Below, piece after piece: positions 33,081 to 44,644 of a stretch of 64,000 bases of DNA (positions are counted from its first letter, which is position 1; each line of letters starts with the position of its first letter). The DNA is taken from contig NC_135365.1 in the NCBI RefSeq assembly GCF_051622035.1, forward strand, positions 29,016,001 to 29,080,000, read 5' to 3'. Under the pieces are notes generated by a model. That model had not been told where the DNA came from. It saw nothing but the letters and a program-made list of their open reading frames with translations, and did no database searches. Source of the stretch: Arctopsyche grandis. Taxonomy: Eukaryota; Arthropoda; Insecta; Trichoptera; Hydropsychidae. Made by a program: the position numbers and the translations under genes.

Positions 33081-34671
33081 TATGCAATTTCTTAAGTTGA
33101 ATTAATTAAAGTCCTTACAAAAGCTGGTAAATCTACTCGGATTTTTTAATATCTCGAGACCCGGGAATCCCGGGAACGATCCGAAGCTGCAACTCGAGTT
33201 CCAGGAATTGAAAAAGTCCGGACCAAATTCATCTAAGGTGATTTCATACAAATTTGCCACTTATCTGTCTCTCCAAAAGGCAATAGAGAAAACTATTGAA
33301 GTTTCTAGTATATTATTGAAAATAACTTGTGTGAATTTTCAATAAATTAGTTAGAATGATCATAAAACGACTTAATGTATGCAATGGAAGTTTAATTTAT
33401 GTACTTGAATGGATGCTAACTTTAATTTATGTACTTAATTGGATGCTAACAATTGGGACGCGCTTATAAGTAAATCGCCCAAGGACTCTCAAGTGTCCTT
33501 GGACAATTTTGAACTCATTCGAATAATTGGAGTAGTACTATAATACTATAACTACTACGACGAGTCGTGCATTGGCTCACGTACAAATAAGACGCTGGTC
33601 GAGTGCTATTCTCGTCGTCCATCCAATACAGGAAGAGACGACGACGAGCAGGTTGTTGGCTCAACAACCACCTTCCCCCTTCCTCCTGCACCTTCTCTCA
33701 CCTTCTTCCCCTCCTCTTGCACCTACTCCATCTTCACACACGGAGAGAGAACAATTTCATCTCGCGTAAAAGGATTCCTACATTCCCCATACGAATAGAT
33801 AAATCAACTATACCACTAAAGTTTCCGAATTTCCAGCAGGACTGGCGGCGTCAGTTGATGGGTATATTTGTGTCGTCTTGCATTGTTGTGATTTCGTCAA
33901 ACCCTCGCCGAAGTCATCTCTCTGGTCGTGGGTGTGAACGATTTAACATGACCGGTCATCGATCTTTATGGACGCCAAATCTGAATCGCGATATTCGGAC
34001 GTAAACAATGCAAATGTGATAATAATATAATACGATGTTACCGAGTTTGCACCATTGTTATGTCGATCTGTTTCAATGGGCGATAAAATTCCGTCGATTT
34101 GGTGCTATAATCGCATTGTATTTAATTTGTCTGTGATGAAATTAAGTGGTGTGCTTATTTGTTCACCTCTGATGATATTACAGTATATACTGTCGTTATG
34201 ATTGAACCAAAAACTCACCGACCCTAATATACTAATGGTTTACAATTAATTAAGTTTTGAATTGTCCTAAAATTTTCATTCAAATGTTCCGCCTTTAATT
34301 TACAAACATCGAACAATTTAGTGACATCTAGCTATAATGTATAAAAATATTATATGTGTATGATAAAACAGTCTGCTGTATTATCGGCGAATGAAATATA
34401 TTGAGTGTTGCTACTATAAACCATACACGTCAATTTTAACTTATCGAATTAATTAAAGAACGCTTTTCTAATATAATAATGCAAAAAATCAGCACAAAAA
34501 TAATAAATATTCAATTGAATTGAAGTTAAAAGTGTTGCTAGTGTTTAAAAATGTGGTTTGAAGAAAATTATTTCGTTAGCAATATTTTTACATCTGGTAA
34601 CACTGAAGCCGGGCGAAGTTTGACGTTTGCGTGTCAATGGTGTTCGTCGAGTGGAGCTAAACGCGTTCGAA
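33081..34671. other. Upstream region of the VIP36-like gene with a GC-richer island
   Basis: 33560-34010 is less AT-rich, has CpGs and a pyrimidine-rich part (CTTCCCCCTTCCTCCTGCACC), and could be a distal promoter or an unassigned exon; its frames show no domain. The sequence at 33380-33445 is a direct duplication (TTTAATTTATGTACTTGAATGG). The 5-prime UTR of the lectin gene presumably lies in 34560-34671, which has GAAGCCGGGCGAAG. Confidence 0.4.
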
Positions 34672-36355
34672 ATGCATCTTAAAGCGTTGCTGGTGACGCT
34701 GGCTGCGGCTGCAGCATCAGCAGACTGGAACACCAAGGACTACATGAAGCGAGAGCACTCTCTGACCAGACCGTATCAAGGTAACCTACAAATACACCCA
34801 CACCCAATATTCTTAATTCTACCTTCAAACACCGATTCACATTCTTTTCACACACTACACGTCATCGATTTTATTTCAAAGATTATCTTTAACATCACTG
34901 TAAGCCCTACATGCTTATATGATAATCCTTTCGTATAGATTTTTAATACGTATGAGTCATTGCACTCAAACCTAATAAAAAAAAATATAAATTAAAAAAA
35001 TAAAATTAAAAAATAAAATCATATTTAGTTTGTAATAAATCGTTCTTATCCAATGGTACAAATTACACAATGACGTAGCCTTATTTTTGTATATGTATTA
35101 GCTATTTTGAATTTTTCATATTTAAATATGCATTGGTATGAATGTGTTGTGCAATATTGATTTTTTTCAGGTACTGGGACGACCATTCCGTTCTGGGATT
35201 TAGTCGGCCACACAATGGTTACGCCTAAGCAAGTAAGAATTACCCCAGATGAACAGTCTAGAAGCGGGGCCATTTGGAATTCAGTGGTATAATATAAAGA
35301 AATTTGACTCTAAAGCTTTAAAATTACCCTACAATCTTTGATAGAATCACCACTAATTAAAATTATCATCGACAGGCATGCTCATCGAGGAACTGGGAAC
35401 TTCAAATCGAGTTCAAAATACACGGCAAAGGAAAAGACCTGTTCGGAGACGGACTGGCGATATGGTATGTACGCGATAGGATGATAACCGGTCCCGTGTT
35501 TGGCAACATGGACTATTTTACAGGTCTCGCTGTCATACTAGACACGTACAGCAACCACAATGGCATTCACAACGTACGCGTTTACTTATGAGATATGTAC
35601 AAATTTGATTAACGTCGTTTGTGTATTTATATAATATGCACTTGCAGCATCAACATCCGTATATTTCGGCGATGGTGAACAACGGCACATTGCATTACGA
35701 CCACGACAGAGACGGCACACACACGCAGGTAGCCGGATGCGAAGGTCGATTCCGCAACTTGGACCGAGACACTCACATAGCAGTGCGTTATGAGAATGAT
35801 GTTCTTACAGGTATTGAGCTTCTTCATCAAAAATACGTCAATTAATATGATTATATATTACTAATTTTAATCTCAAATTATTTTATCTATATAGTATCGA
35901 CAGATTTGGATGGCAAGAGTGCATGGAAGGAGTGTTTCTCAGTCAAAGGTGTCTTATTGCCTACTGGATACTATTTCGGAGTATCGGCAACGACCGGTGA
36001 TCTCAGCGACAACCACGATCTACTCTCAGTCAAGATGTACGAGTTGGATTATTTAGATGACGTATGTGTTGATTTGTATATTCACATTTTTATGTATATA
36101 CATGTGATATCAAAGAAATTAAAATGAATGAATTTATTCCAGCCGAACAATCAAGAGGATCGATCAAAGATTGTGCCTTCGGCCGAGCTGTTCGAACCGC
36201 CTCGGGAGCACATCGAAGATCCGAAGCCGTCCCTCTCGGGAATAAAGATATTCTTACTGTTGATGGTCGGCTCGATCGCTCTGATCGCCTGCGTCGTCAT
36301 GGGTATCATGTTCTATCAGAAGCATCAAGAGAAAACGAGAAAACGTTTCTATTAA
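34672..36355 (+). CDS. VIP36/LMAN2-type L-type lectin, six exons
   Basis: Exons 34672-34780, 35171-35286, 35376-35573, 35648-35810, 35895-36061 and 36143-36355 join in phase to 321 aa. The first in-frame ATG gives a signal peptide (MHLKALLVTLAAAAASA), then KREHSLTRPYQG, GDGLAIWY, GPVFG, LDTYSN, ISAMVNNGTL, GCEGRFRN and PTGYYFGVSA-TTGDLSDNHD, all in family order. The Asp/Asn and GDL residues that bind calcium and mannose in VIP36 are present. A membrane span (about residues 286-309) precedes a short tail ending KRFY, the family's export signal. Known VIP36 proteins cycle between ER, intermediate compartment and Golgi and bind high-mannose glycoproteins. Length is close to insect VIP36. It looks intact. 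ERGIC-53 is excluded by the short stalk and the KRFY end. 5-prime UTR exons were not resolved. Confidence 0.95.
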
Positions 36356-36734
36356 CTGTCGAAAGTGCGCTCTGGTTTATTTCGGTTTCGTTTTGTGAAT
36401 TTGCACATGGACTTGAAGCAATTTTGTATATGTGAGACTTTTTCAGCGATGAATAATGAATGATATTTTGTAAGACTTATTTTTTCTATACATGCAAAAG
36501 TTTTAAGCGATATTTTAATTTTTTTTAAATTGCCATTATATTATTTATAAACGTGTTAATTAATTAATCCATTTATCTGGTCAGACTTTCAAACTTTCAT
36601 TTAATGTTATTACAAGGTATCAAAACGCTTTCTCTCTTCTAAATATAGTTTAGTCAATCTTCTTATTTATGTAAAATGATTCATTCGTGAATTCTGTGAT
36701 GAAATGATGATATAATAATATGTTAAGTCATTAA

Positions 36735-36777
36735 AATAAAAGGCTTTATAATTATAAATTTAAACGGGGGTAATAAA
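36735..36777 (+). terminator. Candidate poly(A) signals of the VIP36-like gene
   Basis: AATAAA at 36735 and 36772, about 380-420 nt after the stop codon, in an otherwise AT-rich 3-prime region. A further AATAAA lies near 37154. Confidence 0.5.
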
Positions 36778-36779
36778 TT

Positions 36780-37850
36780 TGTTTAAATATTCTCTCTAGT
36801 TTGTGTGATATGAGGAGATGTTTTGATTTTCATTAATCTTCAAATTTCATAAAAAGGTTACGGATTCGATTGTACTTTTTTTTTTCTTTTTTAATTTAAT
36901 TTAAATTGTTTTAAACGTTTTTATTCCACATATTATTTGACATAAATTGTGTTTATCCGTGTGCTATATACCAATTTCCATTAGATTATAGTTTAACAAT
37001 TCATGATTTGTTATAATCCCAAGACATTCATTTTATATGAAAAATTTAATGTACCGATTTAGGAAATCGAAATTTTTTAATAAACGATGTATTCTTTTAT
37101 TAAAACAAGTTTTTCTCTCTTTTTATCCTTTACAGTCTAATTTAGTGATGCGAAAATAAAACGGTTTCAACGCACACGTAGTAACACGTTGTAAAAATGT
37201 ATTCATTTTGATTGACATAAAAAAGTCTAAGCCTCTAAAAGAATCGTTTCTGTAGGGCAAGAAGTGACAGATCAGCAAAGCAAAGGAAAATGAGATAAAT
37301 TTAGTAATCTATAAAAGACAGAATCCATTTTAACTTAATATGGGTTTTTGAGCTTATTTTTCTATTATGCTTCTAATACTAACATTAAATTTAGATAATA
37401 TTAAGAAAGAAAAACAATAAATAAACTGTGAACATAGTATATGAAAAGTCAAAATCAAATTAGTAACATGAGAAATGTATTCCTGGAAGAATCTCAAGAG
37501 GTTGGATTCGTCTCAATATTGGATAAAATAATCGAAAAACCATATATTTTATTTTTGAAGCTCAAGCAGGTAGACGGCTTCAAATAGCAATGACGATGAA
37601 GTATTTGATTAATCGATCTACACTAATGATTCTCTAAGAATAAGACAAAGTTCTTATACTATTAAGATAGATATTACTGAAACCTATTCCGTTGAAGTCT
37701 CTGTCTATCGTCCAATCAGAATTTTATCTTCTATGGATATAATCGTCAATAGAGTCTAGTTTGATATTATACTTGGCGACGGCGACAAATTGGGAATTAT
37801 AAAATGTCACCATGACTAAACATAAAAAATAAAATAACAATAAAATTTTC
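36780..37850. other. AT-rich intergenic with a LINE UTR scrap
   Basis: 37340-37440 (GGGTTTTTGAGCTTATTTTT-CTATTATGC ... AACTGTGAACATAG) is a truncated piece of the Jockey-like LINE 3-prime UTR on the plus strand. Otherwise nothing recognised. Confidence 0.45.
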
Positions 37851-37854
37851 CAGA

Positions 37855-38540
37855 TAAAATCATAGATAAGTATGTAGGAATATAGCACAACCTATACTAT
37901 CCTGAATTGAGGTCGAAGATATCATTTATTTCTCCTTAAAACACAATTCGCACGATTGCATTATCCCCTTCCTGTACGAGTATGCAAAGTCGACTTCGCC
38001 TGGAATAGCTTTTTTCACACAAGGGGAAAGCCGAAAGACGCAATTCCATTTGCTCTACATAAACAACCCTTAACCTAAAAGAATCTCTGAGAGCATGATC
38101 TCATCATACAGCTCCACACGAACAATATCGAGCCCGTAGGAATCTTCAAAAACATGATCTTTAACAAGCATTTTAACAACGATGAAGAAGATGGAAATAG
38201 CAACGTTGTTTGAGAAAAAAAAAGGACGTTGCAAGATATATTACAGTCTAAACACATCTTTGCAAAACTCGAAATCCTCGGCAGCAGTTATCTAGGGTTT
38301 GTTTGAATTAGCTACAATTTTTATACCTGCTTTCTATTGGATTTCTAAATAATTCTAGCTGGAAATGTTGGCGAAATTTTCAGCGTGGCGGGCTTTCAAC
38401 AGAAAAGACTTCAGCACTCAAAGGGATCACCGATCAGCTATCGCATCATCCCCAGATAACGGTGAGTCCCTAAAATGCAGCCTGCCTACTCCTCATCATA
38501 TTTTTGACGTACATACAGAGAAATGTTATAATAACAGAAG
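37855..38540 (-). repeat. Repeat E/V copy interrupted by a family D MITE
   Basis: Read on the minus strand, 38540-38428 matches the E part and 38170-37855 the V part of the uninterrupted copy at 46700-47196 (for example GTTGTGCTATATTCCTAC at the V end). Between them sits a truncated family D MITE (38425 down to about 38228). Confidence 0.7.
38228..38425 (-). mobile_element. piggyBac-like MITE, family D copy 2, truncated
   Basis: On the minus strand the end CCCTTTGAGTGCTGAAGTC is followed by the family interior (CGCCAACATTTCCAGCTAG, ACCCTAGATAACTGCTGCC). It breaks off after the TCTTGCAAC-like block, so only about 200 of 540 bp remain. Confidence 0.75.
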
Positions 38541-38908
38541 TGGCTTTAGGCGTCATATTGTTGTCAAGTGACGATTGTCCACAGACAATCCTAAATATAT
38601 TTAGCATCAGTCGTATTTGATGCTTGGTGCTCAACGTATGTCCGATAAAAACTTCTCTGTTTGTTTATATTACTCACAAGATGGGCAAGCATCGTTAAAA
38701 ATTGCACAATGAATTCAAAAACACACAATAAACAACATGGGATACATTTTTATAAGTAAATTGACCCGATTGTATTCCGTGCGTTGTAGCGTATTTATAG
38801 TAATTATTTATTCGTAAGGGCCTTCTATTATTATAAGATTTCTCTGCGTACATAGAGCAATACTTGTATTCACTGAACATAAATAAAGATCCTCTTCAAT
38901 ACTCCGAG
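38541..38908. other. Gap, nothing recognised
   Basis: Moderately AT-rich; no repeats or domains recognised by eye. Confidence 0.4.
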
Positions 38909-38911
38909 TTT

Positions 38912-39742
38912 AGGTCTGTTCATACCTAGTCAGCACGTACCGACTTCAGCAGGTATCCGGCCGTACGAATAGTATTCTTTGGTACATTTTGTTTGGGTAT
39001 ATTCATACCAACCGTCACGTTTACGCCACGGCAGGCTTACAGCAGTACCCGACATTTCCTGTTCATACCTTACAGCAACATCCGTCAACGTATCGTATCC
39101 GTTTTTTTGGCCATCGTGGAAATATACACGCGAATTACGTGCCATGAGTCTGCCGCTTTGCTGTTTTGGACCAATTATCGATAGTGACAGTTGGCAGCTG
39201 TTCAATCTTTTGGTTGAACAGCTGTCAACTGACATGGTTTTGGCGCAAATATTTAAAAAAAATTTAAATTTTTTACAGAAATATTTAAAAAAAATCATCC
39301 ACAAGCTCCTTATACAGTGTCCAAAACTCTCCTTCGGTTTTTCTATTTTTTAACATGGGATGCACATCAAAACGTCTCCGTGCTTTTTTATTGCCTTCTT
39401 GAGCTTCTTCTTTCAACAACAGCGCGATTATATATAATTTTTCGTTCGATAAACGTCGAAACATATTTGCTGACTTGTATTCTGACGCGTAGCTACGAAT
39501 GCACATGAATGCATTCATATTGTAAGTACTCGACAATACGACGTAAGCAATATTGCGCCGTATCGTCATGGCCTGTAACGTATAAGTAAGCCGATTTTGC
39601 CTTGCACTCGGCCAAATTGATGTAAACGTGACGTGACCGCGACGTGTAGGTAGATATGAATAGAAATGTAATAAAATGACATATTTGAAACGGAGTCGTG
39701 CAGTGCTGAAGCCGTGCAGTGCTGTTAAGTATGAACAGACCT
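38912..39742 (-). mobile_element. PIF/Harbinger transposon, internally deleted
   Basis: TIRs AGGTCTGTTCATAC (38912) and its inverse (39729-39742) are flanked by TTT, a 3-bp duplication typical of Harbinger. The minus-strand frame 39569-39285 encodes a transposase N-terminus with ALLLKEEAQEGNKKARRRF, VHPMLKNRKTEGEFWTLYKE and LVDD, which resembles the start of HARBI1-type nucleases. The catalytic domain is gone: the frame runs into A/T-rich and terminal sequence soon after. Subterminal GTTCATACC words repeat near both ends, possible transposase binding sites. A hairpin (GGCAGCTGTTCAA...TTGAACAGCTGTC) lies at 39187-39234. Confidence 0.8.
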
Positions 39743-39745
39743 TTT

Positions 39746-40048
39746 AGAATAAAGTTAGATTAGATAAGCCGAGTTTCCTTAAGCCGGGAAACGGTTGAAA
39801 CATAACCACCCGTCCTATTGATAAGTGCAAAAATATAAACAGAATTTGAAAAGCTATGTTCAAGTCGAAAACGGTTCAAAATGATAAAGTTGGTAGTGGT
39901 TGACAGCGAGGTATAGTAGGCCGGCGCTGGGGGTGTTTTGGCCACCAGCAAGGTGTCATCAGCTTGCGAGGCGATCGAGCAGGCAGTTTGCCGGTGGTGG
40001 TGGCCGCGGTAACTCCTCGCGCCGCGGCTCCGCTTCCTCACATCGAAC
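39746..40048. promoter_or_regulatory. GC-rich promoter region of the Mic60 gene (inferred)
   Basis: GC and CpG content rise sharply from about 39900 through the start codon, in contrast to the AT-rich flanks. No TATA box is obvious at a sensible distance. The Harbinger element ends about 300 bp upstream of the start codon, so the promoter is short. The position is inferred from composition and the gene start only. Confidence 0.45.
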
Positions 40049-43000
40049 ATGTTGCATTTGAGCGGTAGGGCGGCCGCCAGAGCACAACAGGTCAGCTCCG
40101 AGACACCTCTTCACTTTCCCCCCCGCCCCCCACCCCTCCGCCCCCTCGCCCCCCGCGCCGCTCGAACGCTTCGAGCCTCGCCCCTTCCCTAACGTCATTT
40201 CATACATAACATTGCATTACATAACTTGACATAACCTCGAAACCGTCAAACTCGGTGACCGGTGACGTCACCAGCTGTCATTGCACATGTTATGTTTTCA
40301 TTCGTCGATTGTCAATTTTTCAATTGTGCAATGTTTTTGCACTATTCAATTTATTTATTTTACACGGTCAAATTGCGCTGCTTTTAACTGAATTGAAATA
40401 CACATGTATATACTTTTTTATTATCCTATATGAATTTTTTTTTTTTTTACCATACTGAGCAATTATTTTATTATTATTTATACATTGCAGTTCATTATGT
40501 ATATGTATGTGTGGAGGAAAATTTAAACAGTTGAAAATTAATCTTTATTTTTTCAAATCAATTTTCATAAAATCAATAATCACTTTGATTTTTAATTATT
40601 ATTACGAAATTATGTTCACAATACATCTTATATCTATTTTAATAGCTACTGATCTACTGAACCTTTTCTATTTTACACTTTTAATTTAATTTTGTTAGTA
40701 ATCATAGTATTATATTATTCTAATGTTAATGTACAGCATAATAGGAAAAAGAGCTCAAAAACCTATTTACAATTCTTATAAATGCTCATAATACATCTAA
40801 TACATAATATTAAGTAAATACTCTAAAGTCGACGATCTAAAGCAGATTATGTTTAGGTAATCTGTGTGTTATACCTGAAGGGTATAGACATTTTGTTGTA
40901 ATCACCGAGACTCTTCACAAGTGTGTTAGTATGGTTATTAGTGATTCCGTCATAGAATCTACTGGTTAGTTTGTTAGTAATGTCTGTAACAAACGGAATA
41001 TTATTTATGGCATGCAGTTTTTTCAAGTTAGTATATATCGGTGTGTTATAAATTATTTTCAAGGATTTATTTTGTATTATTTGGAGCTTGGAAAGGCTAG
41101 TATTCGAGGCGTTATTCCATACAGGTGAAGCATAGGTTAATAATGGTAATATGAGCGCGCGATATAATTAATAATCGCTTAAAATATGTTTAATATATCA
41201 AAATCTAATAAATTACTTTTAAGTTTTCTCCACACTACTAATCATAACATCTTCAAACATCGACACGGCTTCAAATCAGTGGGATTTGAAGCCGTGACCA
41301 CTCTGTTCAAAGCATTATATGCTAACCACTAATCTTTTCTACTGGTTTATACAATTAGAAAAATTACAATTAGACCCGTTTTGTTTTGTAATGAATGTTA
41401 AAGTATCTTTTTTCATGTGTTTTTAATATAATTTTTGTATTTAGGCGTATGGTAGAGTGGTGTGGGTGTCATCCAATGGACTAGCTTCACCACCGCCAGC
41501 ATCGGATCCGGGACCGTCTGGATCGGGCGGCAAGAAATCCAAAGCAAAATCTCGCATTTTCTTCGCCCTGGTCGGTGCGACGGCCGTAACTTCAGCCACA
41601 TTGGCATTAGCCAAGTGAGTATTCCACACGATTACGATGCAATTACACATTATATTATATGTTGAAGCTTATGTACTCGATCGTCTTCGTCAGGAGCAAC
41701 CAGGACTTTCGCGACATCTTGAAAGACTATGCCCCATGGACTGACGATGCAATCGCTATCGTTTACGGCGAGAGGGAGACGGTGGTGTCGAAAGCCATTT
41801 CATCGACACGCGATTTGGCCACGTCTGCTTCAGAGATGGTCTTCGGAAGCTCGACCGAACCCACCCCGCAGAAAATCGAACCTCCGAAACCGTTGACACC
41901 GGCAAAGAAAGTAGAAATCATCACCCCACTTCCTGGTGCGTATTCTAAGGCTAGTTTGTATAGAAAAAAATCCCGTTCTTCAAAGTACCATGCTTAAAAA
42001 CTCATTTGAGTTTTTGTGCCGAACATTTTGTCAGAAGGTTATGAGGAAATAAATAATCAGCTGTAGTTGTATTGTAAGAACTGATATGATATGGAGCAAG
42101 TCTTATTCTATTCGGGTGCGATTTAACTGTGCATTGAGAAAAATGCTTTGTATCTTAAAAAAAATGTTTGTGCATTAAAAATTTGCATTATTTTCGGTGC
42201 ATTAAACAATCTCGTATTGTGCATCGAATAAAATATTTTGGCATTATAAAGTGACCATTAAAAAATATGAAACAATCATTCGAAAAAATTGGTTTTAGCA
42301 TTATAATCATAGAAGTAGAATGCATAGAATGGTCATTGTTTACAAAAGTATCGTCTAAAAGCGAGCCATCGAAGAGAGAGACGGAGAGTCAGAAGAGAGA
42401 CAAGAGAGAGAGAGAGAGACGAAGTTTAGCAAACAATGAAAAAACTTTTTGTACAGATTTTTTGTAGCAACATTTTTGGAGGCTGAGAGCGATTCTATGC
42501 ATTCTACTTCTATGATTATAATAGATACAAAAAGTGGCAACTATCAACTGTCAAAAGTGTTTACTTTTGTTAACCGTATTACGTATGAATATGAATGATG
42601 ATGTCAGGTCGTAAACCGCAGAGTAAAAAAAAAGAAGGAATCCTGTAGAGAGAAGCGTTGGTCGTTGTCGGTTCGTATTTTGGTATTCGCGACATTGCCA
42701 TTAAAGTTCATCTTTCATTTTAATACACATTTCACCCGCTTTTTAAGTGGCAAATATTTTTTTTAATGATCAAAGCAAAGTTTCTAATGCAATCTGTGTC
42801 TGTCACTTAGAAATACACACAATTTTTTTTTTAAATGCACATCAATTTTATATAATGGACGTTTGAATTGTTCCCATTCTATTCTGTCAATCCCATCTTC
42901 AGTACAATAATTTGATTTAATTATCTATTTTTCAGTTATTCCAGCTCCTAAACCTAAAGAACTAATTGTACAAAAAGTTGCTGTAAAGGAAGAAATTGCA

Positions 43001-44564
43001 TTGCCAAAAATAGAAAAATTCGACTCACCAGAAGCTGCCGCAACCATGGAAGCTGCTGGGAAGGCTGCCGTCGCCGCTTACAGACGAGCTGTTGAAGCTT
43101 TGAACATCTATTCAAAAAAAATTGACGCCGTTCGTATTCATGAAAGTTTGCATCAGATAATATTATTTTATTATAATTGTAACGTTTTTTTTTTTAATTT
43201 ACAATTTAGGTAATGGACGACTATTCAGACGAGATCAATAAAAACATATTGGAAGACTTGAAACAATCCACGCGCAATCTGACAGAAGCCGAAGAAGTTG
43301 TCGACTTGGCCAATAGAAAACTAGGTGCATATCATATCATACATTATAATCATATATATGTATACGTGTCGAGTTGAATGTGTGTTATTTTTCAATTAAG
43401 AGGAGGCTTTGGGTGGCAGTGACAGTTCTCTCGCGGAAAAGATTCGCAAACATGTCAAATCGGCTCAGGAAGAACACAACAGAGTCAGCGCCAACACTTC
43501 CGTCTACCGTCGATATTGCTCGCAAGTCGAGCAAGCTCGCAAATACTTTATCGAAGAACTACAAGTACTCTTATATTCGCTTTGTGCACCTATTGTATGA
43601 TTTGTGTCTTTATTTATGTATTTCATGGGTTTGTGATTTCAGGCGATATATCCCGAGATGGACATCGGCGCGCAAAAGCTGGACTTGCGCGGTGGAAATC
43701 CCGATGCTTTGCTCTTGGTGGTGTTGCGTCGTATCCTGCTGTATCAGCAGATGCTCGCTCGGCAGAATACGCTGCTCTCACAAAACATTGACGCCGCCAT
43801 GCAAGGTTCGTTTCACCTCATGGTCTTCACATATTAATTTTCTTTATTACATACATACATCATATGTTAGATTTTTTTTGTACATAAGTTCTAACAATTT
43901 TTCAAACATAACAGTACATACATTACAATAGAGACATCTATGGAAAATCAACAAATTTTTTGATACAGTGAATACATTATGTAGGGATTATTTATAAAAA
44001 AACAAATTCGAGATGCTAATAACTTGAATTTGTGAGAAACTGAGGCGGAAGATATCGATTTATTGGATCCATCACAATAATTTAGCTAGAAAAATTGGAA
44101 AATTCTAACAGGAGACGGTCAATCTGTGTTTTTTAATAAACAAAAAATCTTTCCAGATAATATTTGGCCTGGATTTTAACCCACAACCTCTCTGCTGGTA
44201 TGCAATTGTTCTACAAGTGCATTAAAACTAGGCTAGGCACTTGGATAGGGCGACATAGACAAGGGGCTCTGCGAGGCCCCCCATTTTTCTTTTTTTGATT
44301 ATTGAATTGAAAAAATAAAAAAAAATAATTTGACTGTCTTTGAAATTATAAAACATTCTACATATATTCAATTTAATTTTACAATTCGAAGTAACAATGC
44401 TGATTGTAAAATATTATAATTTACGAGGAACGCAGGAAGTTGACTGTCAAATATCAACGACTCACGAACAAAATTTGTAAAACAGCAAACTTTCGTCGGT
44501 ACAAATGTTAATTTGGGAATTTTATTTTATATAAAATACCGCTGAAACATGTATGTATACGTAT

Positions 44565-44644
<80 letters not shown>

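Noticed and set aside
33572-34004. Two overlapping frames upstream of the VIP36-like gene
   Set aside because: Pro/Ser/His-rich products of a pyrimidine-rich stretch; no domain and no splice link to the lectin gene found.
41441-41665. Frames opposite Mic60 exon 2
   Set aside because: Shadows of the exon; the plus frame continues in phase into the next exon with mitofilin similarity.
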